From contig NZ_WJYA01000005.1 in the NCBI RefSeq assembly GCF_009709615.1, forward strand, positions 1 to 64,000: a stretch of 64,000 nt of DNA. The letters run 5' to 3'. Positions within the stretch are counted from its first letter, which is position 1. Each line of letters starts with the position of its first letter. The notes below the pieces were generated by a model that saw only the letters and a program-made list of their open reading frames with translations, was not told the origin of the DNA and did no database searches. Positions 8,745 to 15,246 of the stretch are shown here, piece after piece. This stretch comes from Winogradskyella ouciana. GTDB taxonomy: Bacteria > Bacteroidota > Bacteroidia > Flavobacteriales > Flavobacteriaceae. Position numbers and translations under genes: made by a program.

Positions 8745-8987
8745 TTACACACTTTCTTCTGTATTTTTAGGCTTTAGCGATTTATTATACGTCCTATATG
8801 CTATATAGCCTAATACACCGACCAAAATATAGGGCACTGCCATAAGAAACATAATCCCGTCATTAATGCCTTCTGCCGCTGATTGATCTTCCCCACTTTC
8901 TAAAACAGCTCTGCACATAGCACATTGTGCTGACCCTTTTAGGAAAAAGAGACAAGAAAAAAGAAAAAAGATGGCTTTGCGTTTCAT
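8745..8987 (-). CDS. Small CxxC membrane protein in the oxidase-assembly cluster
   Basis: An 80-residue protein. MKRKAIFFLFSCLFFLKGSA is a signal peptide or first membrane segment, directly followed by CAMC at about residues 23-26. A membrane helix (about 46-67, FLMAVPYILVGVLGYIAYRT) and a short charged tail complete it. The ATG at 8987 is preferred because the upstream extension overlaps the DUF420 gene. It sits 2 nt after DUF420 in the SCO/DUF420 operon. A periplasm-facing CxxC next to a copper chaperone suggests a role in copper, heme or thiol chemistry during oxidase assembly. This is inference; I know of no named function. Confidence 0.75.
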   Translation of the reverse strand: MKRKAIFFLFSCLFFLKGSAQCAMCRAVLESGEDQSAAEGINDGIMFLMAVPYILVGVLGYIAYRTYNKSLKPKNTEESV

Positions 8988-8989
8988 GC

Positions 8990-9517
8990 TTATGCGTAAA
9001 AAGGTGAAATCATAATGTAAACCACAACACCTGTTACGGCTACATACAGCCAAAGCGGAAAAGTGATTCTGGCAATCTTTTTGTGACGCTCTATATTATT
9101 GGTAATGGCTCTTACGTATGTAATCAGCACAAAAGGAATAACAGCTACAGATAATATTATATGGCTAATTAAAATGAATAAATAAATCCCTCTGTAAGCT
9201 CCTTCATACGATGTAGAATCACTTGTCATGTGATACAAAACATACATTACCAAGAATAGCACAGATAAAATTATGGCAAATTTCATTAAGCGTTCATGAA
9301 GTTTTATTTTTCCATTTTTTATCATAATAAATGCAACTATCAATACTAAAGCCGTTAATGCATTAATCGTTGCATAGATAGGCGGTAAAAATACAGGAAG
9401 TTCCATATCTATTTTTACACCAAATAATAATGCTACAACTAATGGAATTACTATTGAAAGTATTACGATCCATTTATTGTATTTTTTTTCTTTTGCTATG
9501 TTGGAATTTAAATTCAT
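8990..9517 (-). CDS. DUF420 membrane protein, probable oxidase assembly factor
   Basis: A 175-residue protein with five predicted membrane helices, and conserved His in LHERLMKFA, VLYHMTSD, LISHIILS and NNIERHKKIAR typical of DUF420. The Gram-positive family member (YozB/CtaM) is, to my knowledge, needed for aa3-type quinol oxidase function, so a role in heme-copper oxidase maturation is likely. Context supports this: SCO lies upstream and the small CxxC protein 2 nt downstream. Whether the His ligands carry heme or copper cannot be read from the sequence. Confidence 0.88.
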   Translation of the reverse strand: MNLNSNIAKEKKYNKWIVILSIVIPLVVALLFGVKIDMELPVFLPPIYATINALTALVLIVAFIMIKNGKIKLHERLMKFAIILSVLFLVMYVLYHMTSDSTSYEGAYRGIYLFILISHIILSVAVIPFVLITYVRAITNNIERHKKIARITFPLWLYVAVTGVVVYIMISPFYA

Positions 9518-9532
9518 ATATTTTCATCTAAG

Positions 9533-9558
9533 ACCTTTCGACTGTGCTCAAGGTGACA
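9533..9558 (-). repeat. Dispersed hairpin element, copy A
   Basis: ACCTT (9533-9537) and AAGGT (9550-9554) flank a core CGACTGTGCTC, followed by GACA. It lies 3 nt after the SCO stop codon. Copy B at 44320-44345 is identical at 24 of 26 positions, and its two differences restore base pairing (ACCCT/AGGGT). A more diverged relative lies near 62287. Confidence 0.7.
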
Positions 9559-9561
9559 CAT

Positions 9562-10317
9562 TTATTCTTTTAACAGTTTAGCAATATCTTCTTTTAAGAT
9601 GGTGATTTCTTGTGGAATTCCATCCTCATCCGTTCCGTCAGCTTCAGGAATTAACCCATTATAAAAAATTAAAGGGTTACCAAAACTATCTCTTCTAGAA
9701 CGTATAAAACCTTCTTTATCTATTAACGCAAAATTTCCTGAATGCTCAAATCCGCCCTCAACAGTTTCATCCTTGGCCGTGTAGAGGTTAAACCCTTCGT
9801 TTGCCAATTTATAAATAGCGTCTTCATCTCCTGTCAATAAATGCCAGTTAGGGTTGGTAATACCATAATGGTCGGCATAGGCTTTTAAAACTTCTGGTGT
9901 ATCAATCTCTGGAGTGATTGTAAATGAGGCCACACCAAAGTTTTTAAAATCTTTAAAATGGTTTTGAACCTCAACCAAATTACGATTCATTATAGGACAA
10001 ATCGTTGGGCAAGTGGTAAAGAAAAATTCAACCACATAAACTTTACCTAAATAATCTTCATTGGTAATTGTTTGTCCTTCTTGATTGGTAAAACTAAATT
10101 CTGGGACTTTTTTTGGTTGACCATTAATTTCAAGGTATGCTAAATCGCTTTTGGTACTTTTTGAACCCACTTCAGTGGAAACATCTTTACTTCGGATTCC
10201 ATCTCTTGTAATATCATCGTTGGTTATTCTTTCCACAATCTTTGGAATGAAAATAATTCCAAAGATTAGAATGACAAATGCAATACCTACATAAGAATAA
10301 TTTGTTTTCTTACTCAT
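9562..10317 (-). CDS. SCO1/SenC family copper chaperone
   Basis: A 251-residue protein with an N-terminal membrane anchor (about 8-27) and a periplasmic thioredoxin fold. FFFTTCPTICPIMNRNL carries the CxxxC copper/redox pair (C103, C107) and EHSGNFALID supplies the conserved distal His. SCO proteins load the CuA site of oxidase subunit II or keep its thiols reduced. The ATG at 10317 was chosen over a GTG 3 nt upstream. It overlaps the preceding SCO-like gene by 8 nt, indicating translational coupling. Its CuA-bearing client, ctaC, is in the distant act cluster. Confidence 0.93.
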   Translation of the reverse strand: MSKKTNYSYVGIAFVILIFGIIFIPKIVERITNDDITRDGIRSKDVSTEVGSKSTKSDLAYLEINGQPKKVPEFSFTNQEGQTITNEDYLGKVYVVEFFFTTCPTICPIMNRNLVEVQNHFKDFKNFGVASFTITPEIDTPEVLKAYADHYGITNPNWHLLTGDEDAIYKLANEGFNLYTAKDETVEGGFEHSGNFALIDKEGFIRSRRDSFGNPLIFYNGLIPEADGTDEDGIPQEITILKEDIAKLLKE

Positions 10318-11020
10318 CACTTTGTTTTATATCATTTTCGCGCCTCTTATTAGATTCATCAAAATCCCCTTTGCGCTTGTCTCTGTATTCTTTAAACAAA
10401 ACACGCATATCTTCTGCTGCCATTTTATTTTTTAACTCTGCAACTTGTATACAATCGTAGTCATAGAGTCCATAAATTGGCTCTTCGTTCTCTATCTGTT
10501 TATCTGTTCTATCGTCTAAACGTCCTCTTTGTTTTAAGTCTTTATCTACTATAAATACTGAATTGCAAGCCAAGTTGTTGTCCAATTTTACATCAGATTT
10601 TAAACTATTGAAAACTCTTTCAATTTCAGAGTCATCAGCATATACCATGTGCCAAAACCTTAAGTCTTCGTAAGATTTAATTTCCGTGAGTAATTCCTCA
10701 GCTTCTTGTTTAGCTTCATGAGGTAACATTACAACGACCTGAAAGGTTTTAAAACCTTTGTTTCTGTCATATACCAGCTCCTTTAAATTTAAAGCTGCAA
10801 TAGAGTTATTCATTGGTTTTTCACCCAAAAAGGATAATACCGTAATATGGTCTTTTAATTGAATACTATCTCTGTTTGCTGGTAATTCGGAAATATTTTC
10901 TTTTACAACATCTAAAGGATTATAGTTTTCTTTAGAGAGCAACATTATGATAATGAACGCTACAGGTAAAAAGAACAAAATGCTCAGAATAATATAGCGT
11001 TTTCTTTTACTTATTTCCAT
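10310..11020 (-). CDS. Membrane-anchored SCO-like protein lacking copper cysteines
   Basis: A 236-residue protein with one N-terminal helix (about 9-29) and a domain that follows the SCO/thioredoxin layout: strand ITVLSFLGEKPMNN where SCO has the CxxxC loop, FQVVVMLPHE, WHMVYADDSEIERVF and SVFIVDKDLKQRGRLDD. The only Cys residues, in NLACNS and YDCIQ, are not in the active loop. The ATG at 11020 follows a promoter box by 4 nt; the in-frame codons upstream lie in the promoter and terminator. It overlaps SCO by 8 nt. A structural partner of SCO is my inference. Confidence 0.7.
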   Translation of the reverse strand: MEISKRKRYIILSILFFLPVAFIIIMLLSKENYNPLDVVKENISELPANRDSIQLKDHITVLSFLGEKPMNNSIAALNLKELVYDRNKGFKTFQVVVMLPHEAKQEAEELLTEIKSYEDLRFWHMVYADDSEIERVFNSLKSDVKLDNNLACNSVFIVDKDLKQRGRLDDRTDKQIENEEPIYGLYDYDCIQVAELKNKMAAEDMRVLFKEYRDKRKGDFDESNKRRENDIKQSDE

Positions 11021-11024
11021 ACTG

Positions 11025-11032
11025 CAAAAATA
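11025..11032 (-). promoter_or_regulatory. -7 element for the SCO operon
   Basis: The minus strand reads TATTTTTG, matching TAnnTTTG, and the ATG of the SCO-like gene starts 4 nt after it. It directly abuts the T-tract of the upstream terminator. No TTG lies at standard spacing. Confidence 0.45.
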
Positions 11033-11061
11033 AAAAAGGTGGTTTAGAAAAACCACCTTTT
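11032..11061 (-). terminator. Intrinsic terminator after cox subunit IV
   Basis: A perfect 12-bp stem (11034-11045 with 11050-11061) and a 4-nt loop are followed on the minus strand by a run of T. It ends the ctaB-cox3-cox3-cox4 transcript just before the SCO operon promoter. The stem is also U-rich in the other direction. Confidence 0.85.
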
Positions 11062-11114
11062 AATATGTTATTTAACACTTTAACAAGCTAAGTGTTATCG
11101 TAAATATTTTGAGT

Positions 11115-11561
11115 TTAAAAATCTCTTTTAATTATAGCTTTATCATTATTATATACATCAAATACATAACCACCTTCTTGCAATAAGATAAAGATTAAAT
11201 AACAGATTAAGAAAACTGCTGTCCAAACCACCATACGTCTTAACGCTTTGGTTTCATCTCTCATGTGCATAAAGTCCCAAGTAATATAATATGCCTTTAC
11301 TATTGTTAAGAGAATGAAGATTAGATTTAAGGGCTTCATATAAACGAATGGTGACAATATGATATTTGCCAAGGTTGCAAAAAAGCCACCTTCAATAGGG
11401 TTAATCCATACGCTCATTAAGACGTCTGGTTTGTAAATACCAAGTACAACCTCTATAGCAGTCACAAAAGTTAAGAAAATCAAAACTCCCCAAATCTTTT
11501 GTGTGTTAGACTTAAATTTCCAAAGTCCTCTAAATATTTCTAATTTATGTTCGTGTGCCAT
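11115..11561 (-). CDS. Cytochrome c oxidase subunit IV family protein
   Basis: A 148-residue protein with three membrane helices (about 25-45, 63-87, 105-130), including the NLIFILLTIVKAYYITWDFMHMRDE segment typical of the prokaryotic CoxIV/CtaF family. It starts MAHEHKLEIFRGLWKFK. It is a small structural subunit of the aa3 oxidase and has no redox centre. It lies 21 nt after the long subunit III gene and is the last gene before the terminator. Confidence 0.88.
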   Translation of the reverse strand: MAHEHKLEIFRGLWKFKSNTQKIWGVLIFLTFVTAIEVVLGIYKPDVLMSVWINPIEGGFFATLANIILSPFVYMKPLNLIFILLTIVKAYYITWDFMHMRDETKALRRMVVWTAVFLICYLIFILLQEGGYVFDVYNNDKAIIKRDF

Positions 11562-11582
11562 AACTGAATCTTAAATGCTTTT

Positions 11583-12584
11583 TTAAACTAAGTAGAAGAA
11601 TGTAAATACAAATACCCAAACTAAATCGACAAAGTGCCAGTACAATCCAACTTTTTCAACCATTTCATAGCTTCCTCTTCTTTCGTATGTACCGAGAATA
11701 ACATTAAAGAAAATAATAATGTTAATCACTACACCAGAAAATACGTGGAATCCGTGAAAGCCAGTAATAAAGAAGAAGAAATCAGCAAACAATGCTGTTC
11801 CGTATTCATTAACATGCAAATTAGCACCTTTAACAACCAATTTTCCGTTATCTCTTATTTGTTTTAGGGATTCTTCTCTAGAAAGTACTGTTTTTTCGCC
11901 CTCATCATTAATGATCTGGGTTCTTACTAAAATATTGTCATTAGCAGCTAAGCCTGTGTAAATCTCATTGACTGTGTAAGGTGGCAAACTCGCTTCTTCT
12001 CTAAACCATAAACCATTACTACGCTCATGCTCAACACGAACATCTGGAATTGACACAGCAAATTCATCTATTGAAATACGCTTAAACTTCTCTTCACCAT
12101 CAACATTAACATACTCGCCAAACTGTAAAATGTTTCCACCTTTAGTTTGTACAGCTCCATAATCTCCTTGTATAAATGTTGCCCATTCCCAAGCCTGAGA
12201 CCCTACGAATATCGCACCACCTATAATGGTTAAGAACATGTATAAGGTAACTTTGGCTTTGTTCATATGATGCCCTGCATCTACAGCTAATACCATAGTT
12301 ACAGAAGACATAATAAGAATAAATGTCATGAATGCTACATAGATCATTGGTAATTCCTGTCCATGTAAAAATGGAACGTGGGTAAATACCTCGTCTGCAA
12401 TTGGCCATTCTTTTATAAACTTAAATCTAGAAAAGCCATAAGCTGCTAAGAAACCAGAAAATGTCAGTGCATCAGAAACAATGAAAAACCACATCATCAA
12501 CTTACCATAACTTGCCTTAAGCGGTTGATTTCCGCCTCCCCAAGTTTTTCCTTCTGTGCCAGTACTTGCTACTGTAGAATCCAT
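11583..12584 (-). CDS. ctaE: Cytochrome c oxidase subunit III with large soluble insert
   Basis: A 333-residue protein. Membrane helices resemble subunit III (MMWFFIVSDALTFSGF, then GSQAWEWATF, and a C-terminal GFHGFHVFSGV and HFVDLVWVFVFTFFY). Between GSQAWEWATF (about residue 130) and ALFADFFFFITGFHG (about 265) lies a hydrophilic insert of roughly 120 residues with no membrane helix, which makes this longer than the usual 200-260. Subunit III stabilises the catalytic core and does not bind metals. A shorter paralogue lies directly upstream. The 135-nt gap holds a possible internal promoter. Confidence 0.9.
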   Translation of the reverse strand: MDSTVASTGTEGKTWGGGNQPLKASYGKLMMWFFIVSDALTFSGFLAAYGFSRFKFIKEWPIADEVFTHVPFLHGQELPMIYVAFMTFILIMSSVTMVLAVDAGHHMNKAKVTLYMFLTIIGGAIFVGSQAWEWATFIQGDYGAVQTKGGNILQFGEYVNVDGEEKFKRISIDEFAVSIPDVRVEHERSNGLWFREEASLPPYTVNEIYTGLAANDNILVRTQIINDEGEKTVLSREESLKQIRDNGKLVVKGANLHVNEYGTALFADFFFFITGFHGFHVFSGVVINIIIFFNVILGTYERRGSYEMVEKVGLYWHFVDLVWVFVFTFFYLV

Positions 12585-12611
12585 AGAAATTATTTAAATT
12601 TTAAGATTGGA

Positions 12612-12619
12612 CAAAAATA
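12612..12619 (-). promoter_or_regulatory. Possible internal promoter of the long subunit III gene
   Basis: The minus strand reads TATTTTTG 27 nt before the ATG. No TTG is at the expected spacing. It lies in a 135-nt gap that is otherwise featureless. Confidence 0.3.
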
Positions 12620-12719
12620 ATCAATTTATTCATCTTTAGAAATACCAATGTGTAAATTTTGAAGCTAAGTCTAGAGCTACTCTAATTAACCATTTACAGT
12701 ATTAAAAAATATATTATAA

Positions 12720-13310
12720 TTATTTAAAAAAGTAAAGGAACAAAAACAGGCAAATCCACAGTATATCAACAAAATGCCAAAAGTTACCTGCCAATTCTAA
12801 ACCTAACATATTGTTGGCACTATACTTCTGTTTAAAATGATTATAAATTACAACTAAAAGACATATAAGCCCTACTACAACGTGAGCAATATGAGCCGCT
12901 GCAATAAAATAAATATATGTCACCGTAATATTACTAGATGACCCTGTAAAATAGTGACCATCTTCAATTATCTGATTAAAGCCTTCAAATTGATTGAAAA
13001 TAAAAACCAAACCAAGAACAAATGTTGTCATTAACCAAACGCTGGTCATTTGTCTATTGCCATGCTTTAAGGCGTTCTTGGCCAATATAAACGTGAAGCT
13101 ACTAAGTACAATAACCGCTATACTGATAAGAAATGCACTTGGCAAATCAAAGTTAGTCAGCCAATCTTTATCTAAACGTTGCTTTTTACTCACCAAAAAT
13201 GCACTTGCCCATGCAGCAAATGACATTATAAGCGACCCTATACCAAACCAGAGCATCATCTTTTTAGATCTTACTCTTTTTTCTTCTGGTGTTCCTTCTG
13301 TTAAATCCAT
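12720..13310 (-). CDS. Cytochrome c oxidase subunit III, short form
   Basis: A 196-residue protein with five membrane helices, the MMLWFGIGSLIMSF start, and the family tail AAAHIAHVVVGLICLL and NFWHFVDILWICLFLFLYF. It belongs to the same heme-copper oxidase subunit III family as the 333-residue gene downstream but lacks its insert. The start lies 3 nt after the ctaB stop. Paired subunit III genes after ctaB are common in Flavobacteriia. Whether both enter one complex is not evident from sequence. Confidence 0.9.
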   Translation of the reverse strand: MDLTEGTPEEKRVRSKKMMLWFGIGSLIMSFAAWASAFLVSKKQRLDKDWLTNFDLPSAFLISIAVIVLSSFTFILAKNALKHGNRQMTSVWLMTTFVLGLVFIFNQFEGFNQIIEDGHYFTGSSSNITVTYIYFIAAAHIAHVVVGLICLLVVIYNHFKQKYSANNMLGLELAGNFWHFVDILWICLFLFLYFFK

Positions 13311-13313
13311 TAT

Positions 13314-14207
13314 TTATCTCAAAAATTTATCCGCTACATATATAATCTGAAGCATGGTAATATAAAATACACTCGATAGCATTAGCTGCTTAGCCGCCTT
13401 TGCCGTTCTCTGTTGAAACAATCGCATTGCAAATATCAACATTAGCATTCCTAACATAAAGACCAGTATTGCACCTACTATTGATAATTTTAAATCACCT
13501 GTGAACCCTAATACCGGAATAATAGATACCACAACCGTCCATATACAATAAACTATTATCTGTACAGCGGTCCCTTTGTCTGGTTTACCTGTTGGCAGCA
13601 TAAAAAAGCCTCCTTTTTCGTAGTCTTCATATAAAAACCATCCTATGGCCCAAAAATGTGGAAACTGCCAAAAAAACTGAATCGCGAACAGCGTTCCTGC
13701 TTCAATACCAAAACCATTTCGCGCTGCAACCCAGCCTAACATAAATGGAATCGCTCCTGGTAGAGCTCCAACAAATACTGCTAAAGGTGTTTTGGTTTTT
13801 AAAGGCGTATAGACACTAGTATATAAAAATATGGATATCGCTCCCCACATTGCTGTTTTAGGGTTGATAATATACAAGGTGATAATACCTAAGACAGTAA
13901 ACGAAGTTGCTATAATGAATGCCGTATTTACAGACATTCTACCTGCAGGTATAGGTCTATTTTTTGTTCGGTCCATCAACGCATCTAAGTCGCGCTCAAT
14001 AATTTGATTGTAAGCATTAGATGCACCAACCATAAAATAGCCACCTAAAGCTAATAGAATAAGGGTTGTATAATTTATAGTTTCAGCACTAAGAAGATAA
14101 CCTGCAAGTGCAGAAAACACCACACTTATGGACAAACCCATTTTAGTGATTTCCTTAAAATCAGTAACCACAGAAGCTTTTGATAATGAAGATTTTGTAT
14201 TAGCCAA
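13314..14207 (-). CDS. ctaB: Protoheme IX farnesyltransferase (heme O synthase)
   Basis: A UbiA-family prenyltransferase, 297 residues from the chosen start, with about nine membrane helices. The first Asp-rich motif is NAYNQIIERDLDALMDRTKNRP, and YEDYEKGGFFMLP follows in the second region. It converts heme b to heme O for the oxidase. The reading frame is open to a TTG at 14243, but that codon lies inside a full-consensus promoter (14241-14271). I therefore place the start at TTG 14207, giving MANTKSSLSK; the next ATG would remove too much. The start remains the least certain part. It is first gene of the oxidase cluster. Confidence 0.88.
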   Translation of the reverse strand: MANTKSSLSKASVVTDFKEITKMGLSISVVFSALAGYLLSAETINYTTLILLALGGYFMVGASNAYNQIIERDLDALMDRTKNRPIPAGRMSVNTAFIIATSFTVLGIITLYIINPKTAMWGAISIFLYTSVYTPLKTKTPLAVFVGALPGAIPFMLGWVAARNGFGIEAGTLFAIQFFWQFPHFWAIGWFLYEDYEKGGFFMLPTGKPDKGTAVQIIVYCIWTVVVSIIPVLGFTGDLKLSIVGAILVFMLGMLMLIFAMRLFQQRTAKAAKQLMLSSVFYITMLQIIYVADKFLR

Positions 14208-14240
14208 ATCGTTAGCGTTTTGTCCTATTCTTAGCGAGTG

Positions 14241-14271
14241 CAAAGATACTCTGAAATTTAATTTTAACCAA
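14241..14271 (-). promoter_or_regulatory. Full-consensus promoter of the ctaB-cox operon
   Basis: On the minus strand a TTG (14271-14269), 20-nt spacer and TATCTTTG (14248-14241) match the Bacteroidetes consensus. Transcription would start near 14235, which excludes the upstream TTG at 14243 as the ctaB start. Confidence 0.7.
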
Positions 14272-14286
14272 CGTAAGACCTAGTTT

Positions 14287-14294
14287 TAATTTTG
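14287..14294 (+). promoter_or_regulatory. Possible -7 element of the metallo-hydrolase gene
   Basis: TAATTTTG fits TAnnTTTG and lies 61 nt before the ATG. No correctly spaced TTG is present. Confidence 0.3.
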
Positions 14295-14355
14295 GTTTAT
14301 AAAGTAGCCCAATAATGCTTATTTTTATAAGACTAAAGCACATAAAATTCATATT

Positions 14356-15246
14356 ATGAAATCTTCTCAATACATATTGATTATTCTATTTCTTTTTTCA
14401 ACCTCAATATATGCTCAAGGTCGTTTTGATAAAGTAGAAATAAAGACAACTCAACTTTCTGAACATACCTATATGCTCGAAGGGGCTGGAGGCAACATCG
14501 GTGTTTCGGTTGGTGAAGATGGTGTTTTTATTATTGATGATCAGTTTGCTCCTTTGTCTGAAAAGATTTTGACTGCTATAAAAGCTTTAACTGACAAGCC
14601 TTTAAAATATTTGGTAAATACGCATCATCATGGCGACCATACAGGCGGAAACGAAAACATGGCTGAAGCTGGAGCCACAATAATTGCGCACGACAATGTA
14701 AAAAAGCGTTTGCAGGATAAACAACGTGATGGAAGTTATAGACCTGAGGAAGCTTTACCTGTTATTACCTTTAATGACAAACTCAGTATAACTATTAATG
14801 ATGAAAGTATAGCTGTATTTCACGTTGCAAATGCGCATACAGATGGTGATGCCATTTTATATTTTACCGAAAGTAATGTACTTCATACGGGAGACACTTA
14901 TTTTAATGGCCGATATCCTTATATCGATTTAGATTCTGGAGGAAGTGTAAACGGTTATATTGAAGCTGCAAAACGTGGATTAATGGTCATTGATGAAGAC
15001 ACCAAAATTATTCCTGGTCATGGTAAAGTATCCAATAAAGAAGAATACAAGGATTTTTTGACCATGCTTGAAACTATAAGGGACAAAGTTCAAAAGGCAA
15101 TTGACAATGGCAAAACCGAGGATGAAGTTAAAACAGACTCAAGCATTACTAAAACTTATGACGATTTAGGTTATGGGACTGGTTACATTAATAGTGAGAA
15201 AATGCGATTGACTTTTTATAAAAGCCTGAAAGAAGACAAGTCCTAA
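14356..15246 (+). CDS. Secreted metallo-beta-lactamase-fold hydrolase
   Basis: A 296-residue protein with a signal peptide (MKSSQYILIILFLFSTSIYAQ). The metal ligands are in order: NTHHHGDHTGGNE (about 93-105), HTDGDAI, HTGDTYFNGRYPYIDLDSGG and PGHGKVS. The layout resembles class B-like and quinoprotein-relay-associated MBL proteins of the periplasm. The substrate cannot be assigned; it need not act on beta-lactams. It diverges from ctaB, and its stop overlaps the RemB-like stop by 3 nt (shared CTAA). Confidence 0.88.
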   Translation: MKSSQYILIILFLFSTSIYAQGRFDKVEIKTTQLSEHTYMLEGAGGNIGVSVGEDGVFIIDDQFAPLSEKILTAIKALTDKPLKYLVNTHHHGDHTGGNENMAEAGATIIAHDNVKKRLQDKQRDGSYRPEEALPVITFNDKLSITINDESIAVFHVANAHTDGDAILYFTESNVLHTGDTYFNGRYPYIDLDSGGSVNGYIEAAKRGLMVIDEDTKIIPGHGKVSNKEEYKDFLTMLETIRDKVQKAIDNGKTEDEVKTDSSITKTYDDLGYGTGYINSEKMRLTFYKSLKEDKS

